Positions 26,847 to 33,215 of a DNA stretch of 46,271 nt are shown here, in pieces. Where the stretch lies: positions 1 to 46,271 of the IMG/VR virus record IMGVR_UViG_3300020477_000049. One strand, written 5' to 3'. The translations under genes and the position numbers were made by a program. The stretch's first letter is position 1. Every line of letters starts with the position of its first letter. The stretch comes from a virus. The notes below the pieces were generated by a model. That model searched no databases. It had not been told where the DNA came from and worked only from the letters and a program-made list of their open reading frames with translations.

Positions 26847-27302
26847 ATGTTCATTTCAACAACTGCTGTTTGTGCTGTTCTCGTGGTTTCGGCGTTCGTT
26901 CTGGTCGTTCTGGCCAATCGTCGTATTCGTCAACAGGACAGACAGATCAAGGCTCAAGAGGTCTTGATGAGTAGTCAATCGGGGATTGTGGCTGATCTTG
27001 AGGATCAGTTGGCAGCCCTGATTGACGAGCGTGAGACTGTCGAGAGTGACCCGATCGACATTGATCAGGCCATTCTTGATGCCTTGCAAGAATTGCGACC
27101 CATGCTGGTCAGGAATGCCCAGTTTGGATTACAGTTCTTGGCCGATATGGGCCTGCCACAGGGGCAAGGCGTTGTCGGATTTCTGACGGCCTACTGTGGA
27201 TCGTTGCCCGTAAAGCAACAGCACAACAACGGCCAACGGAAACAGGAAAAAACCGATCCCAAGCCGGAACCCAAGACCTACAAGGTTCGGGATCGGAAGT
27301 AA
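26847..27302 (+). CDS. Membrane-anchored small protein, early gene 1
   Basis: The 151-residue protein has an N-terminal hydrophobic anchor (about 5-23, VCAVLVVSAFVLVVL), then a basic Arg/Gln stretch and a helical region (about 28-75) suited to a coiled coil, and a Lys/Glu/Pro-rich tail. Topology is probably a cytoplasmic body on a membrane anchor. It starts at ATG 26847 with GGAG 10 nt upstream. It is followed by a strong terminator. No family was recognised. As the first gene of the rightward region it may act in host takeover. Confidence 0.6.
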   Translation: MFISTTAVCAVLVVSAFVLVVLANRRIRQQDRQIKAQEVLMSSQSGIVADLEDQLAALIDERETVESDPIDIDQAILDALQELRPMLVRNAQFGLQFLADMGLPQGQGVVGFLTAYCGSLPVKQQHNNGQRKQEKTDPKPEPKTYKVRDRK

Positions 27303-27308
27303 GGCGAG

Positions 27309-27350
27309 AAAAACCCGGAAGGCTCGACGTGAGTCGACCGGGTTTTTCTT
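27309..27350 (+). terminator. Rho-independent terminator T1
   Basis: AAAAACCCGG pairs with CCGGGTTTTT, with an inner TCGAC-GTGA-GTCGA hairpin, and ends in a T-tract. It closes the first rightward unit. Confidence 0.9.
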
Positions 27351-27410
27351 TGCGCCGAAATATCCTGCATATTAACATGATAGTAAAAACGCGACCCAAT
27401 CAAGTAGCAC

Positions 27411-27439
27411 TAAAGTCTGTGTGTGGTTGTGTCGATAAC
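27411..27439 (+). promoter_or_regulatory. Sigma-28-like promoter P1
   Basis: TAAAGT, 16 nt, CGATAAC, with AGTAGCGG five bases after CGATA. It lies 44 nt upstream of the next gene, after terminator T1. Confidence 0.75.
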
Positions 27440-27482
27440 ACAAGTAGCGGAGAACATCACCTAACCTAACGGAGAGTTGATT

Positions 27483-27695
27483 ATGCTTATCGTTGCAAGG
27501 ATCGACAGTGGTTCAAAGGTAGGCGTGGCACATGGATTCAACGCCGGTCGACAGCGATCCCTTTGTGGGAAACTGGACCGGATGCGGAGAGATGTGCGAG
27601 AGACCTACGACCCCATCGAATGCCAAGCATGCGAAAAGAAACTCCAAGCCCTGCGTAGCAAGCCTACAAAGGGGCTAGACGGCCTGCTCTGGTAG
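27483..27695 (+). CDS. Small zinc-finger-like protein, early gene 2
   Basis: The 70-residue protein starts at ATG 27483 with GGAG 8 nt upstream. It has His18 and Cys28 in the first half (HGFNAGRQRSLCGK) and a second-half pair ECQACEKKL, a layout resembling small Zn-binding proteins of phages with a split H/C ... C-x2-C set. Basic throughout. Possible nucleic-acid or protein binder. It stands alone between promoter P1 and terminator T2. Confidence 0.6.
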   Translation: MLIVARIDSGSKVGVAHGFNAGRQRSLCGKLDRMRRDVRETYDPIECQACEKKLQALRSKPTKGLDGLLW

Positions 27696-27700
27696 GCCAC

Positions 27701-27739
27701 AAACCCGGGCCGTGATTACCACGGTGTCCGGGTTTTTTT
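27701..27739 (+). terminator. Rho-independent terminator T2
   Basis: AAACCCGG pairs with CCGGGTTT, with an inner CCGTG/CACGG stem, and is followed by seven T in a row. It follows early gene 2. Confidence 0.9.
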
Positions 27740-27749
27740 ATGCCTCCAC

Positions 27750-27778
27750 TAAAGTCTGATAGTAACAACGCCGATACA
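27750..27778 (+). promoter_or_regulatory. Sigma-28-like promoter P2
   Basis: TAAAGT, 16 nt, CGATACA, with AGTAGAGA five bases after CGATA. A TGATAGT motif lies inside the spacer. It is 45 nt upstream of early gene 3. Confidence 0.75.
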
Positions 27779-27822
27779 AGGAGTAGAGACGAGTTCCATT
27801 CAACCAAAGAAAGGTGAAAACA

Positions 27823-28164
27823 ATGGATTTGGCAACCATGCCTACTCAATCTGATGCCCTCTGGGACAAGATGAACCACGCCACTCAACAGGTCGCGTTG
27901 CATATTCTTCGCGACTCCTATGCCAACTCGCTGGCCAAGGATGTGGCCCGGTGTGTGCTTTCCGATAACGGCTGTCGCCGATTGGAATGCGAAGACCACT
28001 ACGATCGCAAGATCGACCCGGTCAATCACATCGCGGAGATATTCAAGGCCTTCTGCACATCCTCCAAGTTCTGGGGACCGCAGGTGAACCGGCTGTTCAG
28101 GAAGAATGTCCAATACTTCTTCCTTGCCGAGTGGTGGATACATCATGTGCGACGGCGGGCGTGA
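27823..28164 (+). CDS. Early gene 3, unknown
   Basis: The 113-residue protein starts at ATG 27823 (AAGG 8 nt upstream; a GTG three codons earlier is less well placed). It is mostly helical, with Trp, His and Cys scattered (CRRLECEDHYDRK near 46-58, EWWIHHVRRR at the end). The basic C-terminus ends in RRRA. No membrane segment or known family. A compact host-directed protein is plausible but unproven. Confidence 0.55.
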   Translation: MDLATMPTQSDALWDKMNHATQQVALHILRDSYANSLAKDVARCVLSDNGCRRLECEDHYDRKIDPVNHIAEIFKAFCTSSKFWGPQVNRLFRKNVQYFFLAEWWIHHVRRRA

Positions 28165-28169
28165 ACCGC

Positions 28170-28209
28170 AAGACAGGACACGGCTTTGGCCCTCTGTCCT
28201 GTCTTTTTT
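28170..28209 (+). terminator. Rho-independent terminator T3
   Basis: AAGACAGGACA pairs with TGTCCTGTCTT over 11 bp and runs into a tract of T. It closes early gene 3. Confidence 0.9.
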
Positions 28210-28229
28210 TGTTTTTACACAGATGATAG

Positions 28230-28258
28230 TCAAGTCTGAGGCAGCATGTGCCGATACA
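28230..28258 (+). promoter_or_regulatory. Sigma-28-like promoter P3
   Basis: TCAAGT, 16 nt, CGATACA, with AGTAGCCG five bases after CGATA. An ATGATAGT motif abuts the -35. It drives early gene 4 and probably the structured leader and two genes beyond. Confidence 0.7.
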
Positions 28259-28326
28259 ACAAGTAGCCGAGCAGGGGCGGAAACTTCCCCTGCCTGTTGA
28301 GGCAGTATCCTCAAACGGAGAGAGCT

Positions 28327-28764
28327 ATGCTTTTGTCATCACTGAAGGTTGTCTTCTGCGGAGAAGAGGACGCAGACCTCAAGAGTGCCACAAGCACAGA
28401 CAAGGCGATCCTAGCCATTGTCGGACAGCCTGTGGACGCTTGCGGCTGGTACGGCGGAATGCGTGAGTTGTTGTGGACAAACATCCCCTACGACTCAGCC
28501 GTCGTCTTCGCCCGAAAGATCGCAGAGGCCGTGTCCACGCCTTGCAGCGTGGAGGTGACAACCTCAGATGCTGAGAAGTGGGCGAACAGCCCGCTCTCTG
28601 ATGCGTCGGCCCTGCTGACGTACAAGGCGGTCAGAGAGGCCGTCAAGTCGGGGGATCTCGCCTTCGCTGGCAGATTCCCCTCAAGTTCGGAGATGGATTT
28701 CTCCGATATAGAGGACTACGAGCCGGGACGAGACACCCCACCGGGTGACAACTTCCCCTCGTAA
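28327..28764 (+). CDS. Early gene 4, unknown
   Basis: The 145-residue protein starts at ATG 28327 with GGAG 6 nt upstream. The N-terminus looks alpha/beta (LKVVFCGEED, then AILAIVGQP). The last 40 residues are acidic and Pro/Ser-rich, probably disordered. No catalytic motif is certain. It is followed by a 9-bp hairpin with no T-tract, so transcription probably reads on into the structured region. Confidence 0.55.
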   Translation: MLLSSLKVVFCGEEDADLKSATSTDKAILAIVGQPVDACGWYGGMRELLWTNIPYDSAVVFARKIAEAVSTPCSVEVTTSDAEKWANSPLSDASALLTYKAVREAVKSGDLAFAGRFPSSSEMDFSDIEDYEPGRDTPPGDNFPS

Positions 28765-28769
28765 AGAGC

Positions 28770-28917
28770 AAGCTAGTGTCGAGGAGCCGACACTAGGGCG
28801 AATCCACAGGGGTCGGGGGCGACGAATCCACCGCCTTTGTAACGGCCCCTGTGGACGTGCGGGGAGTTCTCCCCGTGCCTGACGAGCCAGACTGCTCGAA
28901 GTCGAAGCTGAGGAGCT
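28770..28917 (+). ncRNA. Candidate structured RNA / leader of early genes 5-6
   Basis: A chain of hairpins fills the gap between early genes 4 and 5. CTAGTGTCG/CGACACTAG (28773-28796, 6-nt loop), TCCACAGGGG/CCCCTGTGGA (28803-28855), a 9-bp stem including GGGGA/TCCCC (28857-28878), CGAGC/GCTCG (28883-28898) and AGCT/AGCT around the ribosome site GAGG (28906-28917). GCTC at 28894 can instead pair with GAGC at 28913, masking the ribosome site. This could be a translational switch or a small RNA. No known family was recognised. Confidence 0.5.
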
Positions 28918-28923
28918 ACCACT

Positions 28924-29109
28924 ATGTGGGGTTTAGTTATGCAACGAGGTCAAATCCAAAAGATTTACCTCTTGGACGACGAACTTGCCAAGGATGGCTT
29001 CGACATCACGGACACTGTGAAGTGTCCTGACCTCTTGTTTGACAAGGCGGAGAGTTACATCCGTGACATTCGAGAGGCACACAAAGCTGGGAGTCACAAC
29101 GATGAGTGA
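28924..29109 (+). CDS. Early gene 5, small acidic protein
   Basis: The 61-residue protein starts at ATG 28924 with GAGGAG 8 nt upstream, inside a hairpin. It is helical and acidic, with one cysteine (VKCPDLL). It ends with a TGA overlapping the next gene as ATGAGTGA. No family recognised. Its expression may depend on the structured RNA before it. Confidence 0.55.
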   Translation: MWGLVMQRGQIQKIYLLDDELAKDGFDITDTVKCPDLLFDKAESYIRDIREAHKAGSHNDE

Positions 29110-29203
29110 ACATCTTATCAACATGATTGCCTACTTCGCCGCCGGAGCCTTCCTCTTTGGGCTTGCTGCCCTAGACAGGTGGGCCAAGAAACGCGGCTGG
29201 TAG
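29102..29203 (+). CDS. 33-residue membrane peptide, early gene 6
   Basis: The ATG at 29102 overlaps the stop of early gene 5 by 8 nt (ATGAGTGA), suggesting coupling. The product has one hydrophobic segment (about 6-23, IAYFAAGAFLFGLAA) and a basic end (DRWAKKRGW), a typical single-pass micro-membrane protein. A strong terminator follows. A similar ATGAGTGA junction occurs at 39462-39469. Confidence 0.55.
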   Translation: MSEHLINMIAYFAAGAFLFGLAALDRWAKKRGW

Positions 29204-29225
29204 GACATGATAGTGGCCTCCACAC

Positions 29226-29313
29226 AGGGCCGGGACACGTTCAGGGACCGCAAAGCCACAGGCAAAGAGCCGCAGGCACGGGCTTCCTGAACCGCTGTTC
29301 CGGCCCTTTTTTT
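29226..29313 (+). terminator. Extended terminator T4
   Basis: AGGGCCGG pairs with CCGGCCCT, an inner TTCAGG/CCTGAA helix and a 40-nt apical region lie between, and seven T follow. It is longer than the other terminators, so the apical part may have another role. Confidence 0.75.
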
Positions 29314-29323
29314 GTGATGCAGC

Positions 29324-29353
29324 TAAAGTCAACGGCCAAGTAGTGCCGATAAG
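29324..29353 (+). promoter_or_regulatory. Sigma-28-like promoter P4
   Basis: TAAAGT, 17 nt, CGATAAG: the only one of the seven with a 17-nt spacer. It lies 47 nt upstream of early gene 7. The downstream AGTAG element is absent. Confidence 0.6.
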
Positions 29354-29399
29354 TATAAACAGACACCTTTTCAGACGGTTCTAACTAGGAGAAAAACCA

Positions 29400-29774
29400 A
29401 TGAACCAGAAGAATACCAAGCAGACCCTCATTGGGCTGTTGGATACCCATCTGGCCAGTGTAATCAACGCACTGGTGGGCGACGGGGTTCTTGGAGAAGA
29501 AGACTTCAAGTCCGTCACGGATGCGTCGAACAGGTTCATGGAGGGTGTGCAGCCCGAGCTGCTCGAAGTCGAACTCTCCTCCCTGCTCAATCTTATCCGC
29601 CCAGATCGCTACAACAAGGCGATCGAGAAGCGGCGGAGTGCCAAGGCTGGGAGGAACGGTAAGCGGAAGAGGCGTAATCGGGGGAATGGCGACACGGCTG
29701 ATGCGACACCGAGAGTGTTCACACCGCCACCGCCCATGCCCGCCGAAGACCTCTTTGCAGAGTACGACTTCTGA
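29400..29774 (+). CDS. Early gene 7, basic-core protein
   Basis: The 124-residue protein starts at ATG 29400 with GGAG 8 nt upstream. Residues 1-70 are helical, followed by a Lys/Arg-rich patch (about 76-95, RNGKRKRRNRG) and a Pro-rich acidic end (PPPPMPAEDLFAEYDF). The layout resembles a small nucleic-acid-binding protein with an acidic tail; the function is unknown. The stop overlaps a TGATAGT motif. Confidence 0.55.
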   Translation: MNQKNTKQTLIGLLDTHLASVINALVGDGVLGEEDFKSVTDASNRFMEGVQPELLEVELSSLLNLIRPDRYNKAIEKRRSAKAGRNGKRKRRNRGNGDTADATPRVFTPPPPMPAEDLFAEYDF

Positions 29775-29798
29775 TAGTAAATACCGGGGGGTGTGGGG

Positions 29799-29838
29799 AC
29801 GGGAGGAGTGGGAATTATCCTACTCCTCCCGTTTTTTT
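29799..29838 (+). terminator. Rho-independent terminator T5
   Basis: CGGGAGGAGT pairs with ACTCCTCCCG over 10 bp, followed by seven T. It closes early gene 7. Confidence 0.9.
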
Positions 29839-29858
29839 GTGCATTTATCCTTGACTGC

Positions 29859-29887
29859 TAAAGTTCGAGTGTAACAATTCCGATAAC
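29859..29887 (+). promoter_or_regulatory. Sigma-28-like promoter P5
   Basis: TAAAGT, 16 nt, CGATAAC, with AGTAGCGA five bases after CGATA, 49 nt upstream of the DUF932-like gene. Confidence 0.75.
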
Positions 29888-29935
29888 TACAGTAGCGAAG
29901 GGTTACTTCTTTGGGGCTTACACGAAAGGAAAGCC

Positions 29936-30733
29936 ATGAGTTTTATTACCCACTGTGGATCTAGGCGAGTCAGTGAGTCGGTCCTCCGAAAAATGGGGAC
30001 AGCCGAAGGGACTGAAACGCACAGGCCCATATCGCACTGGGATGCGTTCAACCGTACCGCTAACGGCCTCCGGGCTGCGGGATGGGAGGTCACATCCGCC
30101 AAGCACGCCGTCAACAGCCGCAACGACTTCTCTGGGCTGTGGGACCAATACTTTGGTCTCATGGAACTAAAGAAGATCCAAGGCCACGACGGAGCAGCAT
30201 CCGATCTCGGCCAAGAGGCAGGGATGGTTGCTGGTGTGCGAAACGCGCACGACAAGCGATTCCCTTACGGGTTCGTTTTTGGTGCAAAGGTGTTCGTCTG
30301 CGATAACCTCGCCTTTCACGGGGAGGTCACAGAGACCAGACGACACACCAAGAACATCGACGAAGACCTCGACGGAGTTATCCACAGAGGGATTCGGATG
30401 TTGAACGAGGGTCGGTCTGTTATTGCAGACAGGCACAAGACCTACCAGACGACGCAGATGAGCGAAGCTCAAGCACACGACATCGTTGTCCGGTCGTGGA
30501 GGGATGCAAACGTGATCCCCAAGACCGTGGCTGATAGTGTTCTTGACGAGTTCTACGCACCGTCACACGAGAAACACAAGGAGTACGACGCTGCGTTCCC
30601 CGGACTGAGGTCCATGTGGAGGCTGTACAACGCCTTCACTGAGTCGCTCAAGGATCGGGGTTCCATGTCTACTCTCTCGGAAAGGACGATGCGACTGCAC
30701 ACGCTTCTGGACAGGTACGCTGCTGCTGCGTAG
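29936..30733 (+). CDS. DUF932-like phage/plasmid protein
   Basis: The 265-residue protein starts at ATG 29936 (AAGGA 5 nt upstream). The middle carries FGAKVFVCDNLAFHGEVTET followed by RRHTKNIDEDLD, the 'vCsN.l..f...~~rkHt.~~~~~~~' pattern of DUF932 / phage-plasmid-like proteins. The second half is helical. DUF932 proteins are common in phages and plasmids and of unknown molecular role. It is the largest gene of the rightward region. Confidence 0.6.
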   Translation: MSFITHCGSRRVSESVLRKMGTAEGTETHRPISHWDAFNRTANGLRAAGWEVTSAKHAVNSRNDFSGLWDQYFGLMELKKIQGHDGAASDLGQEAGMVAGVRNAHDKRFPYGFVFGAKVFVCDNLAFHGEVTETRRHTKNIDEDLDGVIHRGIRMLNEGRSVIADRHKTYQTTQMSEAQAHDIVVRSWRDANVIPKTVADSVLDEFYAPSHEKHKEYDAAFPGLRSMWRLYNAFTESLKDRGSMSTLSERTMRLHTLLDRYAAAA

Positions 30734-30739
30734 GCCCTT

Positions 30740-30781
30740 GGCCCTCGGCCAGATCACAACGATCTGGTCGGGGGCTTTTTC
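30740..30781 (+). terminator. Rho-independent terminator T6
   Basis: GGCCAGATC pairs with GATCTGGTC, with an outer GCCCTC/GGGGGC part, followed by TTTTT. Confidence 0.85.
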
Positions 30782-30788
30782 ATTGCGC

Positions 30789-30817
30789 TAAAGTTTGAGT
30801 GTCGTAATGCCGATAAC
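30789..30817 (+). promoter_or_regulatory. Sigma-28-like promoter P6
   Basis: The closest match of the set: TAAAGTTT, then GCCGATAAC, with TAAAGT and CGATAAC separated by 16 nt. The published E. coli FliA consensus is TAAAGTTT-N11-GCCGATAA; here the gap is 12. It lies 44 nt upstream of early gene 9. Confidence 0.75.
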
Positions 30818-30860
30818 ATAAATACCGGGGAATTCCCCCCGGCGTCTAAGGAGATCAGCA

Positions 30861-31205
30861 ATGGTCCTCGACGAGTACAAGTACAGCCCGAATCTTATCC
30901 TCCGAAAAGGTGATAGCATCAGGCTGAAGGAGGGACCGTACTACGAAAAGAAGGACGGTTCCAAATCCTCACATGCGTTCAGAGGGAACGCGGTCATCGA
31001 GTGGATCGAAGACACCGACAAGGGTGTCGTCCTGCATTGTCAGGAGATCACTCGTAGTGGGATGCGATGGGCGATGATAGCCGCTCGCATCACCGGGGAG
31101 ACGGTTTTGACCGTGGGCGGGATCATCACGTCCCGGCCCTACAAGGTGGTCAAGGCCAGAAAGCCCCACGTTGTCCACGAAGTCCCGTTCCCCAAGGCAC
31201 GCTAA
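30861..31205 (+). CDS. Early gene 9, small basic beta-rich protein
   Basis: The 114-residue protein starts at ATG 30861 with AAGGAG 7 nt upstream. It looks mostly beta, with Lys/Arg and Trp (IEWIEDTDKGVVLHCQE, then RWAMIAARITGETVL), resembling a small OB- or Tudor-like barrel, though the fold is a guess. It is the last rightward gene and meets the leftward genes at a two-way terminator. Confidence 0.55.
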   Translation: MVLDEYKYSPNLILRKGDSIRLKEGPYYEKKDGSKSSHAFRGNAVIEWIEDTDKGVVLHCQEITRSGMRWAMIAARITGETVLTVGGIITSRPYKVVKARKPHVVHEVPFPKAR

Positions 31206-31250
31206 ACGAAAGGCCCCGGCAGGCATTGAGCTTACCGGGGCCTTTTTCGT
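31206..31250. terminator. Bidirectional terminator between convergent genes
   Basis: CGAAAGGCCCCGG...CCGGGGCCTTTTTCG gives a stem of about 13 bp with T-tracts on both strands. It separates the rightward early genes from the leftward cluster ending at 31257. Confidence 0.9.
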
Positions 31251-31256
31251 GCGCAG

Positions 31257-31553
31257 TTATGTCTCGTCTGAGTTCACCTCGCTGGTCGGGACTTGCCAGC
31301 TACGAAACCTCTCTTGGTGCTTGAGGCGATCCTCGTCCCAGTCTTTCCTGATCTCCTCGCATTGTTGACGTATCTCCTCTGGCGACGGCGTGTAAGACGG
31401 ATCTGCCTCTCTCGCCCGGTCAGGATCATTGACCCGCCCAACCAGATCCCACTCCGTACTCTCGCACTTGGGGCATTGCTTGAAGAACTTCGTGTAGACC
31501 CATCTGCATTCCTCGCATTGCTTGTCCCACACAGCCCGATACTCAACGAGCAT
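31257..31553 (-). CDS. Zinc-ribbon protein
   Basis: The 98-residue protein has two CxxC knuckles (CEECRWVYTKF, CPKCESTEW), the zinc-ribbon arrangement, then a Pro/Asp-rich linker and a charged helical tail. The start is uncertain: ATG 31553 was chosen, but an upstream ATG at 31607 overlapping the nuclease gene is possible. It ends the leftward cluster. Nucleic-acid or protein binding is likely. Confidence 0.55.
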   Translation of the reverse strand: MLVEYRAVWDKQCEECRWVYTKFFKQCPKCESTEWDLVGRVNDPDRAREADPSYTPSPEEIRQQCEEIRKDWDEDRLKHQERFRSWQVPTSEVNSDET

Positions 31554-31578
31554 AGCCTTCTCGCCGCGAGTTGAAGGC

Positions 31579-31980
31579 TTACTCTTTCTTCTTCTTCTTC
31601 TTCCCATAGTCAACCGCCTTTGCCAGCCCCAAGCGCACAAGCTCCTCACCGAACTCCTGCCCTTGGTCCCCGTAAACCCTCGCGAGGTAGCGTCCGTACT
31701 TCCCCGTCTTGTCCCTGATCGTCTGAATGATAAGGCCGCCTGTGGAATTGTCAATCATGTCTCTCAGGGCGTTCTTAGATACGATCCCCTCCTCTCGCTC
31801 TGGACCTCGTACCTCGGGTGCATTGATGCCGTACAGGCGAATCGTGATAGACCGGCGGCAATCGAGACCAAGGTCAACCTCAAGTTTCAGCGTGTCGCCA
31901 TCCACCACCTTGATGCATTCAGCATCATAGGTGTATCGGTGGTTGTTCAAGGCGTCAGCCGTCCCATTCTGTGCAAGCAT
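31579..31980 (-). CDS. Staphylococcal-nuclease-like (SNase/TNase) protein
   Basis: The 133-residue protein carries the SNase signature: VVDGDTLKL (metal-binding Asp), IRLYGINAPEVRG (R-L-x-G-I-N-A-P-E) and GKYGRYLARV (the R-x-L-x-V arm). The C-terminus is a Lys run. SNases cut DNA and RNA with calcium. The start at ATG 31980 overlaps the YiiX-like gene by 34 nt and has a weak ribosome site. No signal peptide is seen in this start version, so it may act in the cytoplasm, for example in host nucleic acid breakdown. Confidence 0.75.
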   Translation of the reverse strand: MLAQNGTADALNNHRYTYDAECIKVVDGDTLKLEVDLGLDCRRSITIRLYGINAPEVRGPEREEGIVSKNALRDMIDNSTGGLIIQTIRDKTGKYGRYLARVYGDQGQEFGEELVRLGLAKAVDYGKKKKKKE

Positions 31981-32489
31981 GGCAATTCTACTATGTCTCC
32001 GGGTGATGTCCTTGCGGGCGGCCTCTCGTACCCCTCGCCAGAGTACCCGCCCTCCTTGAGTGCCGCCATGACAAACTCGGAGCAGAAGAACCGCTCCTTG
32101 TTTGTGTCCGGGGCTGCGAGACTCTTGTCGAACCAGCGTCGGCAGATGACGCTCCATGAGCGAATGAACTGCCAGATGGAGGCGTACCGCTTCCCCCAAC
32201 AGGTGAGGGCGTACTGCGACATCTGCTCCCGGCTCACGCTCTCGTCGTAAAGCTCGTACCAGTCCACCCAGTCGCCGTCTTCGATGAACTTGCTGACAGG
32301 GAACAGGCGGACGCCACTGCCTTCTAATGCCTCAAGGCAACACAGCCTGTCGCCAAACCAAATGGCTATGCCGACATGAGACACACGGCTCAGCGTGCGA
32401 AACTTTATCAGCCAAGAGAAGCACCGGTTACCTCGGAACGCCAGAATGTCCCCGTTCCGAATCTTCTTCCGCGCGCCTTGGTACTGCAT
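31947..32489 (-). CDS. YiiX/NlpC-P60-like permuted papain-fold hydrolase
   Basis: The 180-residue protein starts at ATG 32489 with GGGAG 6 nt upstream. The order is RNGDILAF, then RVSHVGIAIWF (His38) and later RFFCSEFVMAALKEGG (Cys136). This reversed His-before-Cys order is typical of YiiX/YebB and lipid- or peptide-cleaving permuted NlpC/P60 enzymes. It could be the lysis endopeptidase or an enzyme that modifies host peptidoglycan or lipids. No signal peptide; membrane transfer may depend on the adjacent membrane protein. Confidence 0.65.
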   Translation of the reverse strand: MQYQGARKKIRNGDILAFRGNRCFSWLIKFRTLSRVSHVGIAIWFGDRLCCLEALEGSGVRLFPVSKFIEDGDWVDWYELYDESVSREQMSQYALTCWGKRYASIWQFIRSWSVICRRWFDKSLAAPDTNKERFFCSEFVMAALKEGGYSGEGYERPPARTSPGDIVELPCLHRMGRLTP

Positions 32490-32892
32490 CGGGTTCTCCC
32501 AGCCTGAGATCGTATTCGGACCCCCCGTCAGTGGGGGGAATCACAACGGGCGTATCGGGCAACCCTCCACCAAGCAAGTTCAGGAGGAAGGGCGCGCCCG
32601 CCCCGCTCCCGAGCAATGCTGCTGCAATCAATCCTTTGACCAGCCACTTCTTGCCGCTGCTGGTCGTGTCGGTGTTCGTCTCCGTGTGGTGATGCACGAC
32701 ATCCCCGATATGGGTGCTTCCCTGCTCGACGCCTTCCGGGCTGAAGTTTCCACCAAGGGTGTTGCGAAGGTGTGCCCTGATCTGCTCGCGATTGATGCGA
32801 AGCATCTCGGCCACATCCTCAGCCTTCGCCTCCTCCTCCAGTAGCCGGACGCCCATCCAGCGTTCCGTCAACTTGTCGAGCAAGCTCTTCAC
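32428..32892 (-). CDS. Membrane protein next to hydrolase, possible lysis partner
   Basis: The 154-residue protein starts at GTG 32892 with GGGGG 6 nt upstream. Residues 1-50 are helical and charged, then a polar His/Thr-rich part (HHHTETNTDTTSSG), one hydrophobic segment (about 84-108, LIAAALLGSGAGAPFLLNLL) and a Pro-rich tail. It overlaps the YiiX-like gene by 62 nt. Position and single membrane segment suggest a holin- or spanin-like role, but no signature proves it. Confidence 0.5.
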   Translation of the reverse strand: MKSLLDKLTERWMGVRLLEEEAKAEDVAEMLRINREQIRAHLRNTLGGNFSPEGVEQGSTHIGDVVHHHTETNTDTTSSGKKWLVKGLIAAALLGSGAGAPFLLNLLGGGLPDTPVVIPPTDGGSEYDLRLGEPDAVPRRAEEDSERGHSGVPR

Positions 32893-32987
32893 GGAGTTCC
32901 CCCGCCCTCATGGACACAACGGTAGACAGACTGCCATCCAAGGCAGACATCCTGATAGTAGCAACCCGCTTGCGGTGCAACTCGGAG

Positions 32988-33212
32988 TTACGTTCCGCTT
33001 GGAGCAGTGGATCGAGACTTCCCACTACCGCTCTCCTCAACGATGCGGTGGCCCAGAGCTTCAGCTTGGGAAACCATGTTCTTGGCCTCCTGATGCTCGT
33101 AGCGGATGCACTCAACCAAGGCGTTGAAGCCGTTGGCGGCCTGCTGCGCGCCGTTCAGGGCGTGCATCTTCATCATCGCGTAATCGTTGGCGGCAAGTTC
33201 GACAGATTCCAT
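32988..33212 (-). CDS. Small helical protein, unknown
   Basis: The 74-residue protein starts at ATG 33212 with GAGG 8 nt upstream, 3 nt after the stop of the Cys-rich micropeptide. It is Ala/Met/Gln/Glu-rich and helical, with one cysteine (VECIRY) and a Ser/Gly-rich end. No motif recognised. It belongs to the protease/hydrolase cluster by position. Confidence 0.45.
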   Translation of the reverse strand: MESVELAANDYAMMKMHALNGAQQAANGFNALVECIRYEHQEAKNMVSQAEALGHRIVEESGSGKSRSTAPSGT

Positions 33213-33215
33213 TAC

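Larger units (their letters stand above)
26554..29778. repeat. Dispersed CATGATAGT motif
   Basis: The exact 9-mer CATGATAGT occurs at 26554, 26671, 27376 and 29206, all between genes. Shorter forms (TGATAGT) lie at 27757 within promoter P2, 28224 beside P3, and 29772 at a gene end. The clustering in the rightward region suggests a binding site or transcript-end signal rather than chance, but no protein partner is known. Confidence 0.4.

Noticed and set aside
32819-33115. 98-codon frame overlapping the N-terminal region of the membrane protein gene
   Set aside because: It overlaps two better supported genes, and its product shows no hydrophobic, structured or conserved pattern.
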